From positions 1 through 64,000 of the forward strand of contig CAKSKU010000008.1 of assembly GCA_934465295.1 (NCBI GenBank): 64,000 nucleotides of DNA, read 5' to 3'. The position numbers and the translations under genes were made by a program. The notes under the pieces are model-generated. The model saw only the letters and a list, made by a program, of their open reading frames with translations, made no database searches and was not told the DNA's origin. Shown piece by piece: positions 49,340-57,497 of this stretch. The stretch comes from an uncultured Oscillospiraceae bacterium. Its GTDB lineage: Bacteria > Bacillota > Clostridia > Oscillospirales > Ruminococcaceae. Positions within the stretch are counted from its first letter, which is position 1. Every line of letters begins with the position of its first letter.

Positions 49340-51478
49340 TTAGTTGTTTGCGTTCTTCTTTGCTTCGATATCAGCAAGAGCGTCCTTTCTCGAAAGGTTG
49401 ATCCTGCCCTGATTATCGATCTCCATTACCTTAACAACGATCTCGTCGCCGATAGAAACAACATCTTCTACCTTTTCAACTCTCTGCTTGTCGAGCTTGG
49501 AGATATGAACGAGTCCGTCCTTGCCGGGAGCGATCTCAACGAATGCACCGAAGTTCATAAGGCGAACTACTTTGCCCTTGTAGATAGCACCGATTTCGGG
49601 GTCGTTTGCGATAGTGTTTACGATCTGGATAGCCTTCTTAACGCCGTCCATATCAACACCGCTTACAAATACGTTGCCCTCGTCATTGATGTCGATCTTT
49701 ACGCCGCAGTCAGCGGAGATCTTCTGAATGACCTTACCGCCCTGACCGATAACTTCTCTGATCTTGTCAACGGGAACTTTGGTCTGGAGCATCTTTGGAG
49801 CATACTTGCCGACAGTCGGACGGGGTTCTGCAATAGCCTTGAGCATAATTTCATCAAGGATATAATCTCTTGCCTTGTGTGTCTTAGCGAAAGCTTCTTC
49901 GATGATAGCAGGTGTAAGACCGTCGACCTTGATATCGACCTGAATAGCTGTGATACCCTTGTGAGTACCGCCAACCTTGAAGTCCATATCGCCGAAGAAG
50001 TCCTCAAGACCCTGGATATCTACCATTGTCATAAAGCTGCCGTCATCTCTTGTGATAAGACCGCAGGAAATACCTGCAACGGGTGCTTTGATAGGAACGC
50101 CTGCGTCCATAAGTGCGAGCGTAGAACCGCAGATAGAACCCTGCGATGTTGAACCGTTGGAAGAAAGGACTTCGGAAACGAGTCTCATTGCATACGGGAA
50201 TTCTTCAACGGAAGGAAGTACGGGAACGAGTGCTCTTTCAGCGAGCGCACCGTGACCGATCTCACGGCGTCCGGGTCCTCTTGAAGGCTTTGTTTCGCCA
50301 ACGGAGTAGGACGGGAAGTTGTAGTGGTGCATATAGCGCTTGCTGTCTTCTTCGTCAAGACCGTCGATCTTCTGTGAATCGCTGATAGGTCCGAGTGTTG
50401 CGATCGTGAGTACCTGTGTCTGACCTCTTGTGAAAAGTCCCGAACCGTGTACTCTTGGAAGAACGCCTACTTCGGAAGCGAGAGGACGGATCTCATCGAT
50501 TCCTCTGCCGTCAACACGCTTGCCCTCATAGAGCCAGTTGCGGACGATCTTCTTCTGGAGCTTGTAGATGCACTCATCGATCATAGCGATCTTGTCGGGA
50601 TAAGCTTCGTCAAATTTAGCGTGGATAGCATCCTTGATAGGATTAAGTCTTTCCTCACGAATATTTTTATCATCTGTGTCAAGAGCGACCTTAACGTCCT
50701 CAGCAGCCATTTCTTCGATAGCGTCAAAGAGGTCGTGGTCAACTTCCATTGACTCGAATTCAAACTTCTTCTTGCCGATCTGAGCCTTGATATCGTTGAT
50801 GAAAGCAACGATCTTCTTGATCTCTTCGTGACCTGTGAGGATAGCCTTGAGCATAACATCATCGGGAACTTCGTTTGCGCCTGCTTCGATCATAACAATC
50901 TTCTCGGCTGTGCCTGCAACTGTGAGGTTGAGGTCTGTCTTTGCTCTCTGTTCGAGGTTAGGGTTAAGAACGATCTCACCGTCAACAAGACCAACGGAAA
51001 TACCGCCGATAGGTCCGTTCCAAGGGATATCGGAAATAGAGATAGCAACGGAAGTAGCGATCATTCCGCAGATCTCAGGGGAATAATCGGGGTCAACAGC
51101 GAGAACTGTCATAACAACGGAAACATCGTTTCTCATATCCTTGGGGAAGAGCGGTCTGATAGGTCTGTCGACTACTCTTGAAGTAAGGATAGCCTTATCG
51201 GAAGGCTTGCCCTCTCTCTTTGTGAAAGAACCGGGAATTCTGCCTACGGAGTAAAGGCGCTCCTCATAGTCAACGGAAAGGGGGAAGAAATCTACGCCCT
51301 CTCTTGGCTTGGGGCTTGCGGTAACGTTAGCCATAACGACTGTATCGCCGTATGTTACCCAGCATGAACCGTTGGAAAGCTCACAGGTCTTGCCTGTTTC
51401 GACCTTAAGTTCTCTGCCTGCGAATGTTGTTGTGAAGACTCTGTAATTATCAAAAGTCTTGAGTTTGGACATTGCCAT
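49340..51478 (-). CDS. pnp: Polynucleotide phosphorylase
   Basis: This 712-residue PNPase has two RNase PH-like domains separated by a helical domain (FAGRELKVETGKTCELSNGS, FFPLSVDYEERLYSVGRIPGSF; second core with RTQVLTIATLG-like GQTQVLTIATLG and SNGSTSQGS), then KH (IREVIGQGGKVIQKI) and S1 (IYKGKVVRLMNFGAFVEIAPG) domains. It degrades RNA 3'-5' with phosphate. AGGAGG precedes ATG 51478. It follows rpsO, the classic rpsO-pnp arrangement, with a stable hairpin between them. Confidence 0.97.
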   Translation of the reverse strand: MAMSKLKTFDNYRVFTTTFAGRELKVETGKTCELSNGSCWVTYGDTVVMANVTASPKPREGVDFFPLSVDYEERLYSVGRIPGSFTKREGKPSDKAILTSRVVDRPIRPLFPKDMRNDVSVVMTVLAVDPDYSPEICGMIATSVAISISDIPWNGPIGGISVGLVDGEIVLNPNLEQRAKTDLNLTVAGTAEKIVMIEAGANEVPDDVMLKAILTGHEEIKKIVAFINDIKAQIGKKKFEFESMEVDHDLFDAIEEMAAEDVKVALDTDDKNIREERLNPIKDAIHAKFDEAYPDKIAMIDECIYKLQKKIVRNWLYEGKRVDGRGIDEIRPLASEVGVLPRVHGSGLFTRGQTQVLTIATLGPISDSQKIDGLDEEDSKRYMHHYNFPSYSVGETKPSRGPGRREIGHGALAERALVPVLPSVEEFPYAMRLVSEVLSSNGSTSQGSICGSTLALMDAGVPIKAPVAGISCGLITRDDGSFMTMVDIQGLEDFFGDMDFKVGGTHKGITAIQVDIKVDGLTPAIIEEAFAKTHKARDYILDEIMLKAIAEPRPTVGKYAPKMLQTKVPVDKIREVIGQGGKVIQKISADCGVKIDINDEGNVFVSGVDMDGVKKAIQIVNTIANDPEIGAIYKGKVVRLMNFGAFVEIAPGKDGLVHISKLDKQRVEKVEDVVSIGDEIVVKVMEIDNQGRINLSRKDALADIEAKKNANN

Positions 51479-51617
51479 TTGAACTGCCTCCTGTTAAATA
51501 TAATATTTAATTTTCCACCGTCAGCAGCTTTAGCAATAAATTCTGCCCATTCAGCGAACGGGTACAATTTAATGCTAAACAACTGCTTAACGATTTGATT
51601 TTCATTAAAACGCACCA

Positions 51618-51655
51618 AAGGCAGCGTAAAGGACATGACCTTTACGAACTGCCTT
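51618..51655 (-). other. Intercistronic hairpin rpsO-pnp
   Basis: AAGGCAG/CTGCCTT (51618-51624/51649-51655) and GTAAAGG/CCTTTAC (51626-51632/51639-51645) form a long stem between rpsO and pnp. In other bacteria a stem here is an RNase III site for PNPase autocontrol. No U-run follows directly. Confidence 0.65.
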
Positions 51656-51665
51656 CGGTAAAAAA

Positions 51666-51932
51666 TTACTTACGGATTCCGAGCTTTTCGATAGTAGCAC
51701 GGTATCTTGTGATATCCTTCTTCATAAGGTAGTTGAGAAGGTTACGTCTGCGGCCAACCATCTTAAGAAGACCTCTTCTGGAGTGGTGGTCGTTCGGATG
51801 ATCCTTAAGGTGAGCGTTAAGGTCATTGATCCTCTTGGTGAGGATAGCAACCTGGACCTCAGGTGAACCTGTGTCGTGTTCGCTCTTCTTGTTTGCTTCG
51901 ATTACAGCAGCTTTTTCTTCTTTGCGCATCAT
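51666..51932 (-). CDS. rpsO: 30S ribosomal protein S15
   Basis: This 88-residue S15 (with an MM start) has the complete conserved core [37 protein letters not shown] and [17 protein letters not shown]. It binds 16S rRNA helices 20-22. ATG 51932 follows AAAGAGGTG. The longer opening at 52055 would start at the transcription start and is rejected. Confidence 0.97.
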   Translation of the reverse strand: MMRKEEKAAVIEANKKSEHDTGSPEVQVAILTKRINDLNAHLKDHPNDHHSRRGLLKMVGRRRNLLNYLMKKDITRYRATIEKLGIRK

Positions 51933-51971
51933 AATAAATACACCTCTTTCAAAAATTTGCCCGTAAACATA

Positions 51972-52015
51972 GAATACGGCAGGTACAATTCTCCGTCGGA
52001 GCGTTACCCGTATTC
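51972..52015 (-). promoter_or_regulatory. Structured rpsO leader
   Basis: On the minus strand GAATACGG (52015-52008) pairs with CCGTATTC (51979-51972), enclosing a TCC-GAC-GGA hairpin. Several phyla use such leaders to bind S15 and block rpsO translation. That role here is inferred. Confidence 0.5.
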
Positions 52016-52060
52016 CAAGTAGACGGAAATACACTGTGCACACATAGCACAGCAAAAAGT

Positions 52061-52089
52061 ATTATACCATATTATTTTTCATTTGTAAA
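52061..52089 (-). promoter_or_regulatory. rpsO-pnp promoter
   Basis: On the minus strand TTTACA (52089-52084), 17 bases, TATAAT (52066-52061). Transcription begins near 52055, giving a leader of about 120 nt. Confidence 0.8.
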
Positions 52090-52115
52090 GGGTTTTGACA
52101 AATTTTTTCGTCATA

Positions 52116-52976
52116 TCAGGAAATTTTCTTGTTGCCCTTTGATTTTGAGCCGCCCGATTTTTCCTTAGATGAAGCTACAGGAGCTTCCTTTCCGCCCATA
52201 TCGGTGAAAATAGCGTCCTCTTCATCAAGCGGTTCGAGGTAAGCATATTCGGGATTGCTCTCTCCTCTTTCCTCATAGTAAGGGTCGATGACATACTTCT
52301 GGATAAGCGGATAGGAGTTGAACATTATAAGAAATCCGAGGAAGCTTATCGGCCATATCGGAATGATTATCACCGAAAGCGGGTGAAGAACTATCATCAC
52401 ACCGAGCAAAAGCGCAATAAACACCACGATGAGCAGTGTTATAATGTTCTTTTTAAGTCCAACGCAGGTGAGGAAGAACGAATTCTTGATGATATTCGCA
52501 AGGCTGAGGTCGGTCGCAACTATCATCGGGAAGATGTAGAAATTCATCATCAGCAGTGTGAGCGCAAAGCTTACCGAGATAACGCAGAGGATAATATAGA
52601 TGATGCTGCCCGAGCTTTTATACATCGCAGGATATACCTGAAGCGCAGCATAAGCCGAAACAGCAAAAAGTATATCGAGAAGTCCGATCGGTATCGACTG
52701 TTTGAGGTTTCCCGAAAAGCCTTTCCAGAAATCGTGGAAAATGAATGCGTTCTTTTCCAGTCGGTAGTTGCGCAGAACCCTTGTCATACCTGCGATCGCA
52801 GGACCTATCGTTACGATGGGAATACAGAAAAGCGCCGTCAGCAGATTAAGCTCCAGAAGCTTCCAGAATTTGCGGAAATAAAGCTCAAAAAACTCGAAGA
52901 ACGGTTTTTTCTTGGGCGCATTTTTCGCAATGCCCGGACCCGCCTTAGTATAATCGTTTAATCCAAAAAGTGACAA
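52116..52976 (-). CDS. DUF624/YesL-family membrane protein
   Basis: This 286-residue protein with about five to six membrane helices matches DUF624 (YesL-like): FWKLLELNLLTALFCIPIVTIGPAIAGM, then a FHDFWKGFSGNLKQSIPIGLLD segment, read as consecutive family motifs. The C-terminal 50 residues are cytoplasmic, acidic then Lys/Ser-rich. YesL-like proteins often occur near carbohydrate-use genes, and their function is unproven. Its neighbour upstream is the SpoIIM-like gene, 33 bases away. Confidence 0.85.
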   Translation of the reverse strand: MSLFGLNDYTKAGPGIAKNAPKKKPFFEFFELYFRKFWKLLELNLLTALFCIPIVTIGPAIAGMTRVLRNYRLEKNAFIFHDFWKGFSGNLKQSIPIGLLDILFAVSAYAALQVYPAMYKSSGSIIYIILCVISVSFALTLLMMNFYIFPMIVATDLSLANIIKNSFFLTCVGLKKNIITLLIVVFIALLLGVMIVLHPLSVIIIPIWPISFLGFLIMFNSYPLIQKYVIDPYYEERGESNPEYAYLEPLDEEDAIFTDMGGKEAPVASSKEKSGGSKSKGNKKIS

Positions 52977-53009
52977 ATAAATACAGCTCCTTAATTTTTA
53001 TATTCCCTG

Positions 53010-53645
53010 TTAAATACCTAAAAATCCCGACCAAAGTCCTGCAAAAAAGTAGGTGACAAGGCTGTCTGCAAGCGACAGCACTCCGAGTGCCGCAAACAGC
53101 ACAAGAAATTTCGTCAGATAAAGCTTCACCGTGCCTGCGTCCGACTTGTCCAAGCCGAGCAAACGCTTCGCCGAGAGAAAGGACATCGAAAAGCTCTCTC
53201 TCGCCGCGATAAGTACGATAAACGCCGAAAGCACCGCAAACGGCAGTATGAAAACCGTTGAAACGAGCGTACCTTTAAAGCCGTATTCTGCGTTCATATC
53301 CGCAAGCATAACGCCTGTTCCAAGTCCGTGAAAAAACGGAACGAGCAGCTCCGCAGGCATCGACACCGCCCCAAAGCCGAGCAGCAGACACGCAAGCATC
53401 AGCAGAAACGGTCCTGAGAACGAGTTCACAAGAGTTTCGATGAATGTACACCCTGCACGGTTGCGGAAAAACAGCTCCGCCGACCTGCGCAGGATATCAT
53501 TTTCCGTATCAACACAGCTTGAAACTGCGCCCGTAAGCTCGCCCAGACAGAACAGCAGCATCAGCAGAACTACGGGAAGCCTGCCGCTTGCCCCTGAACT
53601 TTTCTGACCGAGCAGAAAAGGCATAACATTTTTTGTCCTTTGCAT
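53010..53645 (-). CDS. SpoIIM-like membrane protein
   Basis: This is a 211-residue protein with about five membrane helices. A FLLMLACLLLGFGAVSMPAE segment and the FFHGLGTGVMLADMNAEYG signature resemble stage II sporulation protein M, part of the DMP engulfment complex in sporulating Firmicutes. SpoIID and SpoIIP are not in the window. ATG 53645 is favoured because GGAAG lies six bases before it, while 53651 overlaps the ribosome site. Sporulation ability cannot be judged from this alone. Confidence 0.7.
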   Translation of the reverse strand: MQRTKNVMPFLLGQKSSGASGRLPVVLLMLLFCLGELTGAVSSCVDTENDILRRSAELFFRNRAGCTFIETLVNSFSGPFLLMLACLLLGFGAVSMPAELLVPFFHGLGTGVMLADMNAEYGFKGTLVSTVFILPFAVLSAFIVLIAARESFSMSFLSAKRLLGLDKSDAGTVKLYLTKFLVLFAALGVLSLADSLVTYFFAGLWSGFLGI

Positions 53646-53708
53646 ATACATCTTCCTTTGCTTTATTACTTCAAAGAAATTATATGCGGACAAACTGTGA
53701 TTTAGACT

Positions 53709-54515
53709 TTACTTTGAAAGCTCATAAGCTCTCTTTGTGCAGCTCTCGCAGGCTTTTCCGACAACCTCGGTAAGATTGCCCTTGTAGAATTCGTCAAGTC
53801 CCGCAAGCGTCGTTCCTCCCGGAGAGGATACCATTTTGATAAGCTCGTCAACGGTATAACCCGAGTCTGTGAGCATCTTCGCCGAGCCGATAAGCGACTG
53901 TGCAAAGAGGTTCATTGCTGCGCCGCCATCGATTCCGACCGACTTTGCATATTCTGTGAAGCCTTTTGCAAAAAGATAGATGAAAGCAGGGCTGCTGCCG
54001 TTGATGGCGATGATCTCTTTCATCTTATTTATAGGTACAACTTCGGCAACTCCGCTTGAAGCGAAGATATTCTTCACAAATTCAAACTCTTCATCTGTTG
54101 TAGGCTCTGCCTTTGCAAGCGCAGAAGCACCCTCGCCGAGAAGAAGCGGTGTATTCGGCATTACGAGGACGACCTTAGCCTCGGGGATAGTCATTTTCTT
54201 GATGTATTCCTCGGAAATACCTGCCGCAATGGAGATAATGACAGTATCGCCGTTCACGAACGGAGCAACAGCTTCAAGTGCAGCGTCAATTCCCTGCGGC
54301 TTTACAGCTAAGAGTACATATTTACATTTTTTTACAACATCTGCTTCGTCAGCACACTTGTTTACGCCGATTTTTTCAAGAGTGTCAAGCTTTGATGAAT
54401 CTTTATCATAGGCAAAGATATCAATATTTTTTTCGCCCGAGGACTGCGCAGCGATAACGCCCTTAATAATAGCAGAACCCATATTTCCTGCGCCGATAAA
54501 ACCTAAATTTGTCAA
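53709..54515 (-). CDS. proC: Pyrroline-5-carboxylate reductase
   Basis: This 268-residue enzyme performs the last step of proline synthesis. It has the dinucleotide-binding LGFIGAGNMGSAIIKG, VLLAVKPQ, VVLVMPNTPLLLGEGASAL and the C-terminal signature SLIGSAKMLTDSG with SPGGTTLAGLDEF. The start is TTG at 54515 with AGAAGGG nine bases upstream, giving the usual LTNLGFIG. The frame continues back to 54617 only through an AT-rich inverted repeat. Terminal Cys residues are present, but no regulatory domain. Confidence 0.93.
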   Translation of the reverse strand: MTNLGFIGAGNMGSAIIKGVIAAQSSGEKNIDIFAYDKDSSKLDTLEKIGVNKCADEADVVKKCKYVLLAVKPQGIDAALEAVAPFVNGDTVIISIAAGISEEYIKKMTIPEAKVVLVMPNTPLLLGEGASALAKAEPTTDEEFEFVKNIFASSGVAEVVPINKMKEIIAINGSSPAFIYLFAKGFTEYAKSVGIDGGAAMNLFAQSLIGSAKMLTDSGYTVDELIKMVSSPGGTTLAGLDEFYKGNLTEVVGKACESCTKRAYELSK

Positions 54516-54537
54516 AATGAACGCGACCCTTCTTTTT

Positions 54538-54634
54538 AATTGATAATTGAGAATTGACAATTGATAATTAATTATCGACAACTGTTTTTTGGCTAAAAAA
54601 TAATTATCCATTCTCAATTGTCAATTATCAATTA
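54538..54634. repeat. AT-rich inverted repeat made of AATTGA units
   Basis: The left arm (54538-54570) and right arm (54601-54634) are composed of the same short modules (AATTGATAATTG, GAGAATTG, GACAATTG) in inverted orientation, with the two middle modules swapped. The loop is 30 nt. It separates proC from the second cellulase and may act as a weak terminator. Confidence 0.7.
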
Positions 54635-54734
54635 CCATTATACTTTATTTTGACGAAAAAAGCAATATTTTTTTTGTTGCAATTTTTAAATTCACACCGA
54701 CACAAATTTTTGTAAACGTTTTTACAGCAAATAC

Positions 54735-54763
54735 TTGAATTATTCAAAATACTATGGTACAAT
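54735..54763 (+). promoter_or_regulatory. Promoter of the second GH5 cellulase
   Basis: TTGAAT (54735-54740), 17 bases, TACAAT (54758-54763). Confidence 0.7.
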
Positions 54764-54799
54764 ATACACGAAAATATTTCTCGGAAAGGAAAATTTATA

Positions 54800-55987
54800 A
54801 TGAAAAATATCAAAAAGCCTTTATCGGCAGCACTCGCTGCTTTGCTCGCAGTTTCGATGCTCGCAGGCTGCGGTAAATCCAATACCGACACGGACACAAA
54901 CGCAGGCGGAGATACAGCGAATACAGCCGAGACCGAAGCTTACGCTCCCAAGGTCGATATTGCCGACAATTCAGTTGATTTCGTCAAGAATATGAAGCTT
55001 GGCTGGAATCTCGGAAATACTCTTGATGCAACGGGCAGCGGAATGTCCTCCGAAACATCATGGGGTCAGCCGAAGACTACCAAGGAGCTTATCGATTTCG
55101 TAAAGGGATCGGGCTTCACCACTATCAGAATCCCCGTTTCGTGGAGCAATCACGTTGACGAAAACAACAACATCGATGGGGAATGGATGGATCGTGTGAA
55201 CGAGGTTGTTGACTATGCTATCGACGACGGACTTTACGTTATCCTCAATTCTCATCACGACAACGACAAGTATTATCCGACTTCTGAAAATTACGAGAAC
55301 GCATCAAAGTACCTCACAGATATCTGGAAGCAGATCGCAGAGCGCTTTGCAAACTATGACGAGCAGCTCGTATTCGAGGGTATGAACGAACCAAGACTTG
55401 CAAACACCAACAAGGAGTGGTGGTTCGCCGACAACGATGAGGACGGCATCGATTCTATCGAAACTATTTCAAAGCTCGATCAGGACTTCGTTGACACGGT
55501 AAGAGCCGCAGGCGGCTTCAACGAAACACGTTACCTTATGGTGCCGAGCAACAGAGCTGATGCCTGGACTGCAATGCACAAGTCGTTCACACTCCCGACC
55601 GACCCTGCAAACCGCCTTATCGTTTCCGTTCACGCATATTCTCCTTATGATTTCGCAATGAACGAAAACGGCTATAAGGATTGGGACGGCTCAAAGATCG
55701 GCGACCTCAGCTTCATCGACAGCCTCAAATCCACATATATAGATAAAGGCGTAGGCGTTGTTATCGGCGAATTCGGCGCAACGAACAAGGACAACCTTGA
55801 GGACAGAGTTCGCTGGGCAGACGATTACACCAAGAAAGCCGCAGCAGTGGGCATTTGCTGCGTATGGTGGGACAACGGCGGAACAAAGGTAGGAACAGAG
55901 AACTTCGGTCTTGTTGACAGAATAGGAAAAAAGATATACTACCCCGAAATTCTTGATGTAATGTTAAAGAACTATAACGAACAGTAA
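54800..55987 (+). CDS. Lipid-anchored GH5 endoglucanase (GH5_4-like)
   Basis: This 395-residue enzyme has a lipoprotein signal (lipobox LAGC, Cys 24), a Thr/Asp linker (25-50) and a GH5 domain: MKLGWNLGNTLDATG, TTIRIPVSW, YVILNSHHD, acid/base Glu in EGMNEPRL (near 195), VSVHAYSPYDFA and nucleophile Glu in VVIGEFGA (near 323). The GWNLGNTLDA start is typical of subfamily 4, which acts on cellulose, xyloglucan or mixed glucans. No binding module is attached. GGAAAGGAAAA precedes ATG 54800. Like the cellulase at 45322 it should sit on the cell surface. Confidence 0.95.
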   Translation: MKNIKKPLSAALAALLAVSMLAGCGKSNTDTDTNAGGDTANTAETEAYAPKVDIADNSVDFVKNMKLGWNLGNTLDATGSGMSSETSWGQPKTTKELIDFVKGSGFTTIRIPVSWSNHVDENNNIDGEWMDRVNEVVDYAIDDGLYVILNSHHDNDKYYPTSENYENASKYLTDIWKQIAERFANYDEQLVFEGMNEPRLANTNKEWWFADNDEDGIDSIETISKLDQDFVDTVRAAGGFNETRYLMVPSNRADAWTAMHKSFTLPTDPANRLIVSVHAYSPYDFAMNENGYKDWDGSKIGDLSFIDSLKSTYIDKGVGVVIGEFGATNKDNLEDRVRWADDYTKKAAAVGICCVWWDNGGTKVGTENFGLVDRIGKKIYYPEILDVMLKNYNEQ

Positions 55988-56016
55988 TTATCAAAAGAAA
56001 ATTTCGGTGATTTTCG

Positions 56017-56058
56017 GCACGGCAAAAGCTTGACAAAAGTCTTTTGCCGTGCTATAAT
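56017..56058 (+). promoter_or_regulatory. rnpB promoter inside a perfect inverted repeat
   Basis: TTGACA (56030-56035), 17 bases, TATAAT (56053-56058). GCACGGCAAAAG (56017-56028) and CTTTTGCCGTGC (56041-56052) are exact complements whose loop holds the -35. The stem may also terminate the cellulase transcript. Confidence 0.85.
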
Positions 56059-56065
56059 CTTATCT

Positions 56066-56424
56066 GCGAGTAAGCTATGCGGTTGAACGCCGGAGCGCCT
56101 TATCAGCGTTTCGGGGTTAGGAAAGTCCGGGCATCACAGAGCAGGATAGCTGTTAACGGCAGCCGAGGGCGACCTTAGGGAAAGTGCAACAGAGATATAC
56201 CGCCGAAGGAAACTTCGGTAAGGGTGGAAAGGCGAGGTAAGAGCTCACCAAGGTATAAGTAATTATACCTCTATGTAAACCCTATCCGATGCAACGTCTT
56301 TTTGGACCAATACGTTAGTGTCTGCTCGGCAGGCGTATTGCAACGACGGCTCGAGTGTTTCGGCGACGACTCACCCAGATAGATTTCCGCACACGACAAA
56401 ACCCGGCTTATCGGCTTAGTCGCA
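56066..56424 (+). ncRNA. rnpB: RNase P RNA, class A
   Basis: This catalytic RNA of tRNA 5' processing is about 358 nt. P1 is formed by GCGAGTAAGC (56066-56075) and GCTTAGTCGC (56414-56423). The conserved GGAAAGTCCGGGC block (about 56138-56150), GAGGGCGACC, the GGTGGAAAGGCGAGG-like segment and the 3' block ACAAAACCCGGCTTATCGGC are present in the expected order. The overall plan is the ancestral type A rather than the Bacillus type B. A promoter lies directly upstream, and a short U-run follows P1. Confidence 0.95.
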
Positions 56425-56432
56425 GCTTTTTA

Positions 56433-56465
56433 AATTCGGAATTCGGAATGCGGAATTCGGAATTA
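56433..56465. repeat. GGAAT-type short tandem repeat, copy 1
   Basis: Units of AATTCGG/AATGCGG repeat four times (56433-56465). A near-identical run occurs at 63844-63876 beside MITE copy D. Confidence 0.75.
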
Positions 56466-56490
56466 TTGGTTTTTTCAGCCATAAAATAAA

Positions 56491-56539
56491 CAGCACATAT
56501 CACAGAATGGCAATGCCGACTTGTGATATGTGCTGTTTT
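56491..56539 (+). terminator. Hairpin flanking the methyltransferase, copy 1
   Basis: CAGCACATATCACA (56491-56504) pairs with TGTGATATGTGCTG (56522-56535), followed by TTTT. Its stem is nearly the same as that of the hairpin at 57397. Confidence 0.8.
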
Positions 56540-56568
56540 GCAATAAAATAATGTTGGGAGAAATCACT

Positions 56569-57336
56569 ATGCAGGACTGGAACGCAAAGCTTTACAGCAA
56601 ATTTGAACACGACCGAACGCTTCCGGCGATCGAGCTTGCCAATTCTATTGATATCATACCCCAAACTATCATAGATATCGGCTGCGGCATCGGCAACAGC
56701 ACAGCCGTACTTGCCGAAAAATTTCCAGATTCAAAGATAATCGGTGCTGACAGCTCCGAGGATATGCTAAAATTTGCGGCAAAAGCTCACCCGTCCATTG
56801 AATTACAAAAATTAGATGCAGAGCATGATCTGAATAAAATAAAGCAGAAATACGATCTTGTTTTTTCAAATGCCTGCATACAATGGATACCCGACCACAA
56901 AAAGCTTCTGAAAGAAATGATAGGACTTCTGAACGAGGGAGGTATTCTTGCAGTGCAGATACCCTCTCAGACTAAGCACCCTATGCACACATTAATGAAA
57001 AATGTTGCTGTCTCAGAAAAATGGTCGGCAAAAATAACTTTTCTACGCCGCAATAACATTCTGTCCGAGGAAGAATATTTCGATACACTTTCCGAACTTT
57101 CAAGCTCATTCAGAATGTGGGAGACTACATATTTTCACGAAATGCCGTCACATCAGAGTATTCTTGAATGGTACAGAGGAACGGGACTTCGTCCATATCT
57201 CGATCAGCTTTCGGACGAAGATAAAATACTGTTTGAAAAAGATGTTTTGTCCGAAATAGAAAAAGAATACCCATTGCAGGCAAACGGTAGTATCATTTTC
57301 CGTTTTCCAAGATTATTTTTTATTGCTAAAAAGTAA
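56569..57336 (+). CDS. SAM-dependent methyltransferase, Tam-like
   Basis: This 255-residue class I methyltransferase resembles trans-aconitate 2-methyltransferase along its length: QDWNAKLYSKFEHDRTLPAIEL, IDIGCGIGNSTAVLAEKFP (SAM loop), SNACIQWIPDHKKLL, then GILAVQIP and the C-terminal RFPRLFFIAKK. Tam methyl-esterifies trans-aconitate to limit aconitase inhibition. The substrate here is inferred only from similarity. ATG 56569 after TTGGGAGAAA is preferred to the opening at 56530, which lies within the preceding hairpin. The gene is flanked by two almost identical hairpins. Confidence 0.83.
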   Translation: MQDWNAKLYSKFEHDRTLPAIELANSIDIIPQTIIDIGCGIGNSTAVLAEKFPDSKIIGADSSEDMLKFAAKAHPSIELQKLDAEHDLNKIKQKYDLVFSNACIQWIPDHKKLLKEMIGLLNEGGILAVQIPSQTKHPMHTLMKNVAVSEKWSAKITFLRRNNILSEEEYFDTLSELSSSFRMWETTYFHEMPSHQSILEWYRGTGLRPYLDQLSDEDKILFEKDVLSEIEKEYPLQANGSIIFRFPRLFFIAKK

Positions 57337-57390
57337 GCAGGCAGCATGCCATTTCAACGTGACAGGCACAAACTATTGGCTTTTGACCAT

Positions 57391-57437
57391 AAAAATCAGC
57401 ACATATCACGAAACCAAGTGATATGTGCTGATTTTTT
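57391..57437 (+). terminator. Hairpin flanking the methyltransferase, copy 2
   Basis: AAAAATCAGCACATATCAC pairs with GTGATATGTGCTGATTTTTT (stems 57391-57409/57418-57437). The upstream ATTGG...CCATAAAA also repeats that of copy 1, so a unit of about 70 bp was duplicated. Confidence 0.88.
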
Positions 57438-57450
57438 ATGCGAAAAATGA

Positions 57451-57485
57451 AGCGCAGACACTTGCTTCGGTCGTGCGTCTGCGCT
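57451..57485 (-). terminator. Terminator of the LRR protein gene
   Basis: AGCGCAGAC (57451-57459) pairs with GTCTGCGCT (57477-57485). On the minus strand it is followed by TCATTTTT. Confidence 0.8.
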
Positions 57486-57497
57486 GAAATGAGCTTT

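Noticed and set aside
49505..50152. 215-residue plus-strand frame
   Set aside because: It is antisense to pnp; only coding-strand symmetry.
56433..56465. CRISPR array
   Set aside because: Tandem AATTCGG units have no spacers, and no cas gene is present.
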